Shown here in pieces: positions 8,052-20,367 of a stretch of 64,000 bases of DNA. Source of the DNA: Arthrobacter sp. Bi26 (lineage in GTDB: Bacteria; Actinomycetota; Actinomycetes; Actinomycetales; Micrococcaceae); assembly GCF_918697925.1 (NCBI RefSeq), contig NZ_CAKKMF010000018.1, positions 1 to 64,000 of the forward strand. The letters run 5' to 3'. The notes below the pieces were generated by a model, which had not been told where the DNA came from, made no database searches, and was given only the letters and a program-made list of their open reading frames with translations. Within the stretch, counting starts at the first letter, position 1; each line of letters opens with the position of its first letter. The position numbers and the translations under genes are program-made.

Positions 8052-9930
8052 ACGCGACCCCCATGACAAACCGGTCGCCGGGATGCGCCGTCCTCAGATA
8101 CTGCAGGAGGTCGCCGTCGTTGAGCGAAATACAGCCCCAGGTGGGGAGGTTGTTGCCGTGGAGGAAAATCGCGAAACCCGCATTCATGGTGATGGGCGCA
8201 TCCGGTGGCCGGTTGTAATTGATGACGACTCCCTGGCGGTAGTCATGCGACGGTCGGGTCGCGAAGTACCACATGTTCTCGTCCGGGAAGACGTCCGAGC
8301 TCGATTCGAAGTACTTATTGTAGTTCCCGTTGAGCCGGCCGCCCCAGCGCGAATAGGGATTGAGGGTCCGGTAGGAAAGGGCCGTTCCGGGGTTGCCCAG
8401 GCCGAAGGCCTGGGTGACGGTGAACGATCCCGTCGGGGAGAACATCTGCCAGGTGGGTCCTGTCGCGACGCCAGGCGCGGCGAAGCCGGACTCGCCGGCA
8501 TGGCCCAGCGCGCCCCACTCCTTCGCGTAGCTTCCGTCCGGCTGCCGGACGCACGTGATGAAGGTGATCCGGGTGGACCGGTAGGTGTCAGCGATCGCGA
8601 AGGACACGCGTGAGGCTCCGCCTGTGCGGTACTTCACGGCCCCGGAACTGATGGCCGGGCAGTACGCGGCCGGGGTCAGCCGGTAGCGGACCCCAGTTCC
8701 GGGAATCCATTCGAGCCGGCCGTATTGGAAAGACTGGCTGCAGTAACCGCTCCGGTTGCAGGCCTCGGCCGTGACGGGATATCCGAGGGCGCCGGCCTGG
8801 GCCTTGCGGGCCGTATAGAACTGTCCGAGACCTCCCCACACCGCCTGGGTGCCGGCACCGGCCGCGTAGTAGATCCGTCCGCGCTGGAAGGCCTGGGAGC
8901 AGCCGCCGCCACGGAGTCCGCATTTTTCCTGGCCCGTCGGGTAGCCCAGGTAGCCGCGGCTGCCGCCAAGGGCGAGGTAGCGGGCATTGATGGCGCCCCA
9001 CACCGGGAAGGTACCGGCGCCGGGAGCGAAGTACACAGCGCCGCGTTGGAAGCGCTGCGTGCAAGCCCCGCCGGTCAGCCCGCACGTCTCGACCGCTATC
9101 GGGTAGCCCAGGTACCCCTCGAGGCCGCCGAGGGATTCATAGGTGGCGTTGATGGCACCCCAGACAGGGTAGGTTCCCTTCCCGGTCACGCTGTACAGGC
9201 TGCCGTGTTGGAACGCCTGCTGGCAGACTACAGGCGCCCCGCCACAGCGGGCAGCCCCGAGCGGGTAGGCGAGATGGCCCGTGACACCGCCGGCCTTGAG
9301 CCAGGCATTTTCGATGCCCGCGGACAGCAGGCGGGCGCCGGTGGCTTCGCTCCAGACAATCGTTCCGTGTGCGAAGCTCTGCTGGCAGCCGCCGCCGGCA
9401 AGCCCGCACTTCTGCCCTGCCGTGGCCGGGCCCACGGGGCCCGTGGCGCCGCCGAGGCGTTCGTATTCGACGCCGATGGCGCCGGGGACGCGGATGGCCG
9501 CCTCCGCCGCGGCCGGTGTCGGTGCCGCGGTCGCTGCCTTTGCTGTGGGTCCGGCTGCCGTAGCAGCTCCGGACGTCGGCGACGCAGTCGTTTTCGGCGT
9601 GGGCGTGGGCGTGGGCGCTGGTGTCGGTTTCGCCGAAGCCGTGGCCGAAGGTGTCGGTTTCGCCGAAGCGGCGGTGCCGGGCGCGGCCGCGGCCGTGGCC
9701 GCGGCCGGCGACGGGCTCGACGGGCCCGGTTGGCTCGTTGCCGGCCGGGACAACTGCTGGGCCGGTTGAGGTGCCGGGGAGCTATCCGCGGCGGCTCCCT
9801 GGGCGAGGCTTGCCGCCACGATTCCGGTGGCGGCCGCGATCGCCACGGCCCTTGTCATTGTCCGCAGCCGGCCGGGCCACGAGGGCCTCCGCCGCCGGTC
9901 TCGCCGCTCCCTGGACCCCACAGCTGTCAT
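8035..9930 (-). CDS. LGFP-repeat protein with L,D-transpeptidase-like C-terminus
   Basis: Exported wall protein of 631 residues. Domains in order: Sec signal peptide (residues 20-50, RAVAIAAATGIVAASLAQGAAA), a long Ala/Pro/Thr/Ser linker to about residue 145, then five LGFP-type repeats of about 50 residues (LGYP motifs). Each repeat carries a cysteine pair (for example KCGLAGGGC, TCGLTGGAC). The C-terminal domain ends with FLHGNNLPTWGCISL, matching the His/Ser-His-Gly-Cys active site of YkuD L,D-transpeptidases. LGFP repeats are thought to anchor proteins to the wall, so a peptidoglycan cross-linking or attachment role is likely. ATG 9930 was chosen because of GGGAG 5 bases upstream; an in-frame ATG at 9945 lacks a site. 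Confidence 0.85.
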   Translation of the reverse strand: MTAVGSRERRDRRRRPSWPGRLRTMTRAVAIAAATGIVAASLAQGAAADSSPAPQPAQQLSRPATSQPGPSSPSPAAATAAAAPGTAASAKPTPSATASAKPTPAPTPTPTPKTTASPTSGAATAAGPTAKAATAAPTPAAAEAAIRVPGAIGVEYERLGGATGPVGPATAGQKCGLAGGGCQQSFAHGTIVWSEATGARLLSAGIENAWLKAGGVTGHLAYPLGAARCGGAPVVCQQAFQHGSLYSVTGKGTYPVWGAINATYESLGGLEGYLGYPIAVETCGLTGGACTQRFQRGAVYFAPGAGTFPVWGAINARYLALGGSRGYLGYPTGQEKCGLRGGGCSQAFQRGRIYYAAGAGTQAVWGGLGQFYTARKAQAGALGYPVTAEACNRSGYCSQSFQYGRLEWIPGTGVRYRLTPAAYCPAISSGAVKYRTGGASRVSFAIADTYRSTRITFITCVRQPDGSYAKEWGALGHAGESGFAAPGVATGPTWQMFSPTGSFTVTQAFGLGNPGTALSYRTLNPYSRWGGRLNGNYNKYFESSSDVFPDENMWYFATRPSHDYRQGVVINYNRPPDAPITMNAGFAIFLHGNNLPTWGCISLNDGDLLQYLRTAHPGDRFVMGVAYDIFN

Positions 9931-10052
9931 TTTTGCTCCCCGCATCCCCCGGTACGGGGCTGAGCCCCCGTTTCGGGCCCATCCTAACGGACGGCCGGGC
10001 CGGGAGCCGGCCGGGCACGCCGCTAGAGGGCGGGCCGCTGCAGGGCGGGCCG

Positions 10053-10805
10053 TTACAGAGCGAGGGACCTGCGCCGGAGCTCGTTGACGACGTCGTGCAC
10101 TTCGCCGTCCATAACAATCTTGCCGTGTTCGAGCAGGACGCCGCGCTCACACACGGTGGCCACCAGGTCCAGGTCATGACTCACGACAAACAGGGTCTTC
10201 CCCATCTCGGAGAGCTCCTTGATCTTCGCGATGCACTTGCGCTGGAAGGGCTCGTCGCCCACCGCGAGGATCTCGTCGATCAGGAAGACCTCGGGGTCCG
10301 TATGCACGGCGATGGAAAACGCCAGGCGCAGGTACATGCCGGAGGAATAGAACTTCACCTCGGTGTCGATGAACTCACCGATTTCGGAGAATTCCACGAT
10401 CGAGTCGAACTTCTCGTCGATCTGCTTTTCGGTCATGCCGAGGATGGCGCCGTTGAGGTAGACGTTGTCCCGGCCGCTGAGGTCATGGTGGAAGCCTGCG
10501 CCCACTTCGATCAGCCCGGCGACGCGGCCGCGCGTGCGCACCGTGCCGCCGTCGGGCTGCAGGACCCCGGAAATGAGCTTCAGGAGCGTCGATTTTCCGG
10601 AACCGTTGAGCCCCATGAGTGCAACCGTTTCGCCCTGTTTAACCTCAAGCGAGACATCCTTCAGGGCCAGGAACTTCTTCGAGAGGTCGCCCTTGCGTCC
10701 CTTCACGAGCCAGACGAGGGCTTCCTTCAGGGAACGGGTGTGGCGGAGTACGAACTGCTTCCGGATATCGGTGCAGATGATGGCGACGTGGCCGTGCGCG
10801 GTCAT
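10053..10805 (-). CDS. wzt: ABC polysaccharide exporter, ATP-binding subunit
   Basis: ATPase of a Wzm-Wzt/TagGH-type exporter, 250 residues. Walker A is GLNGSGKST, the signature region YSSGMYLRLAFSIA, Walker B VFLIDEILAVGD, and the H-loop VVSHDLDLV. The short motif before Walker A (LRHTRSLKEALVWLVKGRKG) is typical of glycan-export ATPases. It stops soon after the H-loop and so lacks the C-terminal carbohydrate-binding domain of E. coli O9a Wzt, as in actinobacterial galactan exporters. The stop of the permease gene and this ATG are separated by one base, with AGGAG inside the end of the permease gene. Likely flips lipid-linked galactan across the membrane. Confidence 0.93.
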   Translation of the reverse strand: MTAHGHVAIICTDIRKQFVLRHTRSLKEALVWLVKGRKGDLSKKFLALKDVSLEVKQGETVALMGLNGSGKSTLLKLISGVLQPDGGTVRTRGRVAGLIEVGAGFHHDLSGRDNVYLNGAILGMTEKQIDEKFDSIVEFSEIGEFIDTEVKFYSSGMYLRLAFSIAVHTDPEVFLIDEILAVGDEPFQRKCIAKIKELSEMGKTLFVVSHDLDLVATVCERGVLLEHGKIVMDGEVHDVVNELRRRSLAL

Positions 10806-10806
10806 G

Positions 10807-11676
10807 TCAGAGCTCCTGTGCGAAGTGAACGGCAAGCCGGCGGAACGTCCACTGCCCGAGGAAAAGCACGGCCAGCGTGATCAGCAGGGCGACGGGCAGC
10901 CAGAATGTCAGCATGCCCGGCGGCGAGGCGTCGTTGACCAGCTGGTCCGCCTTGAGTGTCGGTTCCCAGAAGGCCCAGTGGAAGACCTCGACGGCGACCG
11001 TCATCGGGTTCAGCTGGTAGATCCAGAACCAATCGCCCATCACCTTTTGGACCATTGACCAGAGGTAGAGAACCGGGGAAGCCCACGTGACCACCATGAC
11101 GATCATGTCCACGATATTTTCGGAGTCCCGGAAATAGACGTTGACGGCGCCGAACAGCAGGCCAAGGCCCGTGCCCAGCACTGCCACCATGACGAAGATC
11201 AGGACCACCGCGGCGAGCTGCAGCAGCGTCGGGGCCCACCCCACCACCAGGCACGCGCCGACCAGCACCAGCAGCTGGGGCAGGAAGTGCGCTGCCGACA
11301 CCCACACGGTGGCCACCGGGAACAGTTCCCGGGGCAGGTAGATCTTCCGGATCAGGTCACGGTTGTCCACGATCGAGCGGGTGGCGTTGGACAGCGATTC
11401 CGTGAAGAAGTTGACCAGTACAATGCCGGAGAACAGGTAGATCGCATAGTTCGGCGTTCCCCGCTGCAGGTTCAGGAAGATGCCCAGCGCCACGAAGTAG
11501 ATCAGGAACTGCACGAGCGGCTTCACGTAGGACCACAGCAGGCCCAGCACCGAGCCGCGGTAGCGCACCTTGATTTCCTTGCGCACCAGCAGCTTCAGCA
11601 GGAAGCGGTCGCCGTAGACGTCCAGCAGCCCGTGCCCGGTTCCGGGCTTGATCAGCTGGTCGGTTTGACCAGCCAT
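10807..11676 (-). CDS. wzm: ABC polysaccharide exporter, permease subunit
   Basis: Permease of 289 residues in the ABC-2/Wzm family with about six membrane helices. The N-terminal KVRYRGSVLGLLWSYVKPL motif is diagnostic of O-antigen/teichoic acid export permeases. Pairs with the ATPase immediately downstream to export a lipid-linked glycan. The ATG at 11676 directly abuts the stop codon of the galactofuranosyltransferase gene with zero spacing, so the genes are surely co-translated. The substrate is most likely the galactofuranose-containing polymer made by the two upstream genes (inference from gene order, as for the mycobacterial Rv3781-Rv3783 arrangement). Confidence 0.93.
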   Translation of the reverse strand: MAGQTDQLIKPGTGHGLLDVYGDRFLLKLLVRKEIKVRYRGSVLGLLWSYVKPLVQFLIYFVALGIFLNLQRGTPNYAIYLFSGIVLVNFFTESLSNATRSIVDNRDLIRKIYLPRELFPVATVWVSAAHFLPQLLVLVGACLVVGWAPTLLQLAAVVLIFVMVAVLGTGLGLLFGAVNVYFRDSENIVDMIVMVVTWASPVLYLWSMVQKVMGDWFWIYQLNPMTVAVEVFHWAFWEPTLKADQLVNDASPPGMLTFWLPVALLITLAVLFLGQWTFRRLAVHFAQEL

Positions 11677-15154
<3,478 letters not shown>

Positions 15155-18100
15155 ATGATCTTCCACTGCACTCTCGCACCTTGCACCCTCATGGCAGGTT
15201 CGACGCCGGACGGGCAGCTCATTGAGCTGTCCGTCGAGGTCCCGGAGCCCTGCCCGGGCGCGGACCTGGAGGCCGCCATCGCCCGGCGCTACGGGACCGG
15301 CGGGCTGTCCGTCCGGGGAGCCCCGGTCACCGCTCTGACGGTTGGCGTGCCTCCCCTGGTCCAAGGTGCCGTATTGGTTGACGGTGCGTTGGCCGACGGT
15401 GCAGGGGTCGTTAATACGTCGGGCGCAGCATCCCGCCCCGGACCCGGCCACCCCGAAACAGCCACTTTGCTGCTCGCAGTGGACAGCGGTCCCGGCGCGG
15501 GCACGCTTGTCGCGCTGCGCCGGGGCCAGCTCCGGATCGGACGCAGCGGTACCGAGATCGTGATCCCGGATGCCGCACTTTCCCGGGAGCACGCGCGCCT
15601 GGACGTCTCGGACTCGGACGTCACGATCGTGGACCTCGGCAGTGCGAACGGAACCAGCGTCGACGGCCGGAAAGTGCGAATGGCCCCGGTGACCACGGCG
15701 TCCGCGATCCGCTGCGGCGACTCCACCATCTCGCTCCGGCTCGGCCCGCCGGTGGTGCCCAATGCTGCCGCGGACTCCGTGACGGCGCTTGCGGGCTCCA
15801 GCGTTGCCGCGCCGCTGGTCGTCCGGGGCAACGCCGCCCCCGGCCACCGGGCCGCCGTGGCGTTGACGGCGGTGCTGCCGCTCCTGGTCGGCATCGGTCT
15901 GGCGCTTCTCACCGGCATGTGGATGTTCCTGGCCTTCACCGCAGTCTCAGGCGTATCCGTCCTCGTCCCGTTCCTGTCGGGCCGCCGCCAGCGCCGCGAG
16001 CTCAACGCAGCTGTGGCGGAGGCCGCCCTGCAGGACAGGGAACGACGCCGGCGTGCGGCTCCTTCCGCGGCGGACCTGGTCATCGGTTGCGTGGCCGGGG
16101 CACCCCCGGCTGCCTGTGCACCTCACGGGGAGCCAGCGGACGTCTGCCTGCGGCTCGGGCTGGCGGATCAGGCGGCGAACATCCGGCTGGAACCACCCGA
16201 CTCCGGCTTCCGGCCGCCGCCGCTCGGCCAGGTGCCCCTGACCTTGGACCCGCCGCCGGCGGTGGTGACCATCCACGGCCCGGCGCCGGCCGTGGCCGGG
16301 CTGGTGCGCTCGTTCATCCTGCAGCTGGCTGCCTATCCCCTCGGCGGCAGCACCCGCCTGGTGCTGCATGGCCCGGCGGACACGGTGCCGTTGTCAGCGC
16401 GTTTCCTGCCCCGGGTCACGTTGTCCGCAAATGACGCCACCACCGCGACCCTGTTGGCTGCCGGTCCCGGCGGATTGAATGGCGGTCCGGGCGAGGGATT
16501 CGACCGCGGAGTCCTCATCCTTTGGGACACTCCCGGCCAGTCAGGGGCCTCGCCCGGGCCGGACAACGCTGATGCCGGGCCGGCGTTCCGGACCCTGGCC
16601 GCGGCACACGGGTGGAGCGTGATCGAGTGCTCGCCGGAGCAGGGTCCCGCAGAACACCCCGGCATTGTCCTCGGCCGGCGCAGCACCCTCATCACCGCCG
16701 GGGCCCCGCCCCAGGACTTCGTCCCGGATCTGGTCCCGGCGGTGGTCTTTGACCGCTTTTGCCGAGGCATCAATGCCACACGGCGCACTCCGAAGGCTCC
16801 CCCGCCGTCCATCCCACGGCACTGCAGCCTGGCCGATGTCCTTCCCCTCGCGGCGCCGGACATCTCCCGGCGGTGGTCCCGGACCGGCGCCGAGTCCGGA
16901 CTGGGCACAGCGGTCGGCACGGGGAGCCAGGGGACCCTGCAGATCGACCTGAAGGCGGACGGTCCGCACTTCCTGGTTGCAGGGACCACCGGTTCCGGGA
17001 AGTCGGAGTTTTTGCGGACTCTTGCCGCCGGCCTCGCGGCTGGCCATCCGCCGGACCGGGTCAACCTGCTCTTCATCGATTTCAAGGGCGGCTCGGGCCT
17101 GGGCCCGCTGACCGGGCTCCCGCACTGCGTGGGCATGCTGACGGATCTGGGCGCTGCGCAGGTGGAGCGGACGCTCGTTTCATTGCGGGCAGAGGTCCGG
17201 CGGAGGGAGGAACTGCTCGCCCGGGTGAATGCCCCGGATCTCGCGGCTTATGAGTCGTCGCCGGCGGCAGGCCCGCAAGTCCCCTATCTGGTCATCGTCG
17301 TGGACGAGTTCAGGATCCTCGTGGACGAAGTGCCCGGCGCCCTCTCAGAGCTCATGCGGATTGCCGCCATCGGCCGGTCACTGGGAATCCATCTCATCAT
17401 GGCCACGCAGCGCCCGCAGGGAGCCCTGAACGCCGATATCAGGGCCAACGTCACCACCCGCATCGCCCTCCGCGTCCAGTCCGGCCCCGAATCGTTCGAC
17501 ATCATGGGCTCCGGGCAGGCGGCCGCCATCCCCATCGCACGTCCCGGGCGCGCGTTCCTGATCCGCGGCGCACAAGCCCCGGAGGAGTTCCAGACGGCCA
17601 CCCTGACGCCCCGGACCGCCGTGCGGTCAGACGGAGCGGTCACGGTGCGCACGGTCACGGACCATCTCACGGGGCCGCCGGCAGTAGCCGATCGCCTGAC
17701 CGGCGGCTCCTGCAACGATGAAGCCCACGACAGCGGCGCGGCCCTGACGCCGGCACACGGGGCGGCGCCGCTCATCGACGCCGCCGTGGGCCTGTGGCAG
17801 GAACTCGGCGGCCGGCCGCCCCGCCGGCCGGTGGCAGATCCCCTGCCGGCCCTGCTGCCGGATCCGGGTCCCGGGCCCTCCGACCGGGACACGGTCCGGC
17901 TGGGGCTGGTGGACCTGCCGGAACTCCAACGCGTCAAGGAGCTGGGCTGGAGTCCTGCCGGGCACGGGCATCTGGGCCTTGTCGGCGCTGAAGCCGGCGC
18001 CAGCGACGCCGCCCTGGCCCTCGCTGTCGATCAGCTCCTGGCCGGCCGTGTGGAGTCGCACCTCTACATTCTCGACGCCGCCGGTGTTTTCAACGCCGCC

Positions 18101-19453
18101 GCGACGGCGCCCCGGGTCGGCGCGGTGGCCGGCCTGCATGAATTGCGCCGGGCCGCCAGGGTGCTGAGGCGGGTGGCCGAAGAAGTCACGTCACGGCTGA
18201 GTGCGCCCGCGGCCTGGTCGCGGACCCGGCTGGTCCTGGTGCTCAGTGGCTGGGGCGCCTGGGTTTCGGCTTTTCGTTCCGGACCGCAGGCATGGGCCGA
18301 AGAACTCGTTCATGACATTGTGCGGGACGGCCCCCGGGCAGGGATAACGGTCATCGTCTCTGGCGAGCGCGAGCTGGTGACCGCCAGGTTTTTCGGGGGC
18401 CTGCCCAACCGGATCTTCTTTCCCGCAGGCTCTACCGACGAGGGCCGCCTTGCGTGGCCCCGGCTTCCGGCGTTGGAGCCGGTCCCCGGCCGCGTGGCCG
18501 TGTTCGGTGTTTTTGTGCCGGCCCCTCTGGCGACCGGGCACGCGGCCCAACTGTTCGAACCGACGGCCGCGGGCGGGCAGTGCCCCATAGGCGGAGCCGT
18601 CACGACGAGGCCCTTCCGGGTGGACGCGTTGCCTGTGTTCGTGAGAGTGGACGAGGTGCTGGCCCACTGCGGCACCCCCGGGCCAGGGCAACGGATTCCG
18701 CCGCCCGCTGGCTTGCCCGCAGCCATGCCTGGCGCCGCGCACTCCCCCGTCCCAGCGGCGGCACTGCTGCTCGGGCTCGGCGGAGACGAACTCCGGCCGC
18801 ACGGGATTCGGCTACCGGCAGGCAGCGTCCTCGCGGTCCTCGGCGGCCCGGGTTCCGGAAAAAGCACGCTGCTGGCCGCGCTCCCGGGAATGAACCCGAC
18901 GTGCACCTGGCTCGCGCCCCGGCCGGGGTCCGAACCCGGCCAGTACTGGTCCCGGCTCCGCGCCAGCGCACTCGCGGGCACCCTGGACCGGACAGCGATT
19001 GCGCTCGCAGACGACGCCGACCTGCTGGCACACGAAGCCAACAGCGCCCTGGCGGCCCTGAACAGTCTGGGCTGGAGGGTGATCCTCACGGCAGGATTCG
19101 GCCCGGGCTTTGGGCAACGGGTGGATCTCGCTGCCGTCGCGCGCAGCCAGGGACGGGCGGTCCTGATTCGCCCGCGGGGGCTCCTGGACGGCGAGCCGTT
19201 CGGGGTCCGGATCGAACCAGAGCACAGTCCTCCGCCGGGACGCGCCGTCGTCATTTCCGACGGCCAAGCTACGCCGGTCCAGCTGGCTGCCCCGTGCTCT
19301 CCTGTTCAGCTGGGGGCTGCCCTCCCGCTGGCTCCGATCCGGCCTGCCGGCGGACCGGACCGGGTCTCCCCCGGGCAGGTCCGGCTCTCCCCCGGGCAGC
19401 ACGCCGCGCGGGACGGCCCGTTACAGGGCGGGCGGGGCCCCTGCTGCCCGTGA
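15155..19453 (+). CDS. EssC/EccC-like FHA and FtsK/SpoIIIE ATPase (type VII secretion-like)
   Basis: Membrane ATPase of 1432 residues. Order: N-terminal domain (1-100), FHA domain (about 103-195; GRSGTEIVI, SREHARL, DLGSANGTSVDG), two membrane helices (about 230-275), a basic/acidic helix, then three FtsK-like ATPase modules. Module 1 has a full Walker A GTTGSGKSEF (near 610) and Walker B YLVIVVDEF (near 711). Module 2 has a degenerate P-loop (GAEAGASDAAL). Module 3 has GGPGSGKST (near 1229). This matches Firmicutes EssC better than mycobacterial EccC, which lacks FHA. ATG 15155 has AGGAAAGG about 9 bases upstream; ATG 15146 is too close to it. No WXG100 or other ESX partner gene is in the window. 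Confidence 0.85.
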   Translation: MIFHCTLAPCTLMAGSTPDGQLIELSVEVPEPCPGADLEAAIARRYGTGGLSVRGAPVTALTVGVPPLVQGAVLVDGALADGAGVVNTSGAASRPGPGHPETATLLLAVDSGPGAGTLVALRRGQLRIGRSGTEIVIPDAALSREHARLDVSDSDVTIVDLGSANGTSVDGRKVRMAPVTTASAIRCGDSTISLRLGPPVVPNAAADSVTALAGSSVAAPLVVRGNAAPGHRAAVALTAVLPLLVGIGLALLTGMWMFLAFTAVSGVSVLVPFLSGRRQRRELNAAVAEAALQDRERRRRAAPSAADLVIGCVAGAPPAACAPHGEPADVCLRLGLADQAANIRLEPPDSGFRPPPLGQVPLTLDPPPAVVTIHGPAPAVAGLVRSFILQLAAYPLGGSTRLVLHGPADTVPLSARFLPRVTLSANDATTATLLAAGPGGLNGGPGEGFDRGVLILWDTPGQSGASPGPDNADAGPAFRTLAAAHGWSVIECSPEQGPAEHPGIVLGRRSTLITAGAPPQDFVPDLVPAVVFDRFCRGINATRRTPKAPPPSIPRHCSLADVLPLAAPDISRRWSRTGAESGLGTAVGTGSQGTLQIDLKADGPHFLVAGTTGSGKSEFLRTLAAGLAAGHPPDRVNLLFIDFKGGSGLGPLTGLPHCVGMLTDLGAAQVERTLVSLRAEVRRREELLARVNAPDLAAYESSPAAGPQVPYLVIVVDEFRILVDEVPGALSELMRIAAIGRSLGIHLIMATQRPQGALNADIRANVTTRIALRVQSGPESFDIMGSGQAAAIPIARPGRAFLIRGAQAPEEFQTATLTPRTAVRSDGAVTVRTVTDHLTGPPAVADRLTGGSCNDEAHDSGAALTPAHGAAPLIDAAVGLWQELGGRPPRRPVADPLPALLPDPGPGPSDRDTVRLGLVDLPELQRVKELGWSPAGHGHLGLVGAEAGASDAALALAVDQLLAGRVESHLYILDAAGVFNAAATAPRVGAVAGLHELRRAARVLRRVAEEVTSRLSAPAAWSRTRLVLVLSGWGAWVSAFRSGPQAWAEELVHDIVRDGPRAGITVIVSGERELVTARFFGGLPNRIFFPAGSTDEGRLAWPRLPALEPVPGRVAVFGVFVPAPLATGHAAQLFEPTAAGGQCPIGGAVTTRPFRVDALPVFVRVDEVLAHCGTPGPGQRIPPPAGLPAAMPGAAHSPVPAAALLLGLGGDELRPHGIRLPAGSVLAVLGGPGSGKSTLLAALPGMNPTCTWLAPRPGSEPGQYWSRLRASALAGTLDRTAIALADDADLLAHEANSALAALNSLGWRVILTAGFGPGFGQRVDLAAVARSQGRAVLIRPRGLLDGEPFGVRIEPEHSPPPGRAVVISDGQATPVQLAAPCSPVQLGAALPLAPIRPAGGPDRVSPGQVRLSPGQHAARDGPLQGGRGPCCP

Positions 19454-20128
19454 CGCGAACGCTATGACCCGCTTGTCGAACAGGAGCACGATCGCCGTCA
19501 CGGCGGGGATCAGCATGGCCAGTCCGGCCAGCGGATAGCCTCCGGTCAGCGTCGGGAAGCCAATGGTCAGCACGAAGAGCTGGGCCACCAGGGCACCTGC
19601 CCGCGGCCAACGGAAGCCCCGCAGCAGGAAGCGTGCCACGGCAAAGAGCCATGCGGAGAACGCCAGCAGCAGGCACAGCGTGAAGACGGCACCCCAGAAG
19701 GAAAGCACCGGGGCTCCGGTCAGGAGTTGGGTCCCGTACCAGCCGCCGGCCACGAGCAGCGCCAAGGCCTCCAGCGCGACGACGACGGCGATGACAACAA
19801 TTCCTCTTGGCCGCACAGAGTCTCCGGCAGCGGCTCCGGCAGGGGTTCCGTCCGGATGCCGGCGCGAACTTTCGCCGGGATGCTCGCCGTCACTGTCGCC
19901 GCGGCTCTCTCCGGGATTCTCGTCGCCGCGGCTCTCTCCGGGATTCTCGTCGCGGCGGCTCTCTTCGGGATTCTCGTCGCCGCGGCTCTCTCCGGGATTC
20001 TCGTCGCGGCGGCTCTCTTCGGGATTCTCGTCGCGGCGGCTCTCTCCGGGATCTTCACCGGGGCGTTCGCTGGGATTTTCACCGGGGTTTTCACGGGGGT
20101 CTTCAGGGTTCACAGGGGGCCTTGACAC
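19421..20128 (-). CDS. Membrane protein with N-terminal acidic nonapeptide repeats
   Basis: A 235-residue protein of unknown function. Residues 1-95 are hydrophilic and consist largely of tandem nonapeptides of the form R/G-D-E-N-P-G/E-E-S-R; residues about 105-225 hold four predicted membrane helices (VVIAVVVALEALALLVAGGW onward). The repeat half should be cytoplasmic or periplasmic and disordered. The repeats are in-frame 27-bp DNA repeats. The gene overlaps the end of the FtsK-like gene tail to tail by 33 bases. The start GTG 20128 has no good ribosome site, so a leaderless message or GTG 20113 is possible. I do not recognise the family. Confidence 0.75.
   Translation of the reverse strand: MSRPPVNPEDPRENPGENPSERPGEDPGESRRDENPEESRRDENPGESRGDENPEESRRDENPGESRGDENPGESRGDSDGEHPGESSRRHPDGTPAGAAAGDSVRPRGIVVIAVVVALEALALLVAGGWYGTQLLTGAPVLSFWGAVFTLCLLLAFSAWLFAVARFLLRGFRWPRAGALVAQLFVLTIGFPTLTGGYPLAGLAMLIPAVTAIVLLFDKRVIAFASRAAGAPPAL
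19903..20053 (-). repeat. 27-bp tandem repeat, five full copies plus a part
   Basis: Units start at 19903, 19930, 19957, 19984 and 20011, with a partial sixth at 20038. Plus-strand unit begins GGCTCTCTCCGGGATTCTCG. Variation is limited to C/T in CTCT(C/T)C and the GCC/GCG triplet. The period of exactly 27 keeps the reading frame and encodes nine residues per unit. There are no spacers, so it is not CRISPR. Confidence 0.92.
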
Positions 20129-20211
20129 ACTGGCACACTACCGGACATAGTCGTCTAGATGTGAGGACGCCGCCACTGAATGTGATGCATCGCTCACGGT
20201 CTCGAGGCATC

Positions 20212-20239
20212 TTGACCTCTATTACCCCTTGTTTACACA
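20212..20239 (+). promoter_or_regulatory. Possible whiB promoter
   Basis: TTGACC (20212-20217), a 16-base spacer and TACACA (20234-20239) upstream of whiB, within an unusually AT-rich 120-base stretch. The -35 is good and the -10 poor, which suits a regulated promoter. About 130 bases of leader would precede the start codon. Confidence 0.35.
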
Positions 20240-20367
20240 GCGTTAACATGACACGCTTAATCCAGATGACCGAGGGGGCCCCAATGGGCCCTTTTCTTAT
20301 GAAGCCTCTAGTGAATAATTTCACAAAGGCGTTTAACGAGTTCCCACGAATGGAGTGACTGATCAGC

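Noticed and set aside
15155..19453. A chromosome-translocating FtsK
   Set aside because: It lacks the gamma winged-helix domain and four-helix N-terminus, and has FHA and three ATPase modules as in type VII secretion motors.
19903..20053. Possible CRISPR array
   Set aside because: Units are directly adjacent with no spacers and stay in reading frame, and there are no cas genes.
19563..20150. Plus-strand frame with regular Ser/Pro/Gly/Phe repeats
   Set aside because: It is the other strand of the nonapeptide repeats; the minus frame has membrane helices and a better overall protein character.
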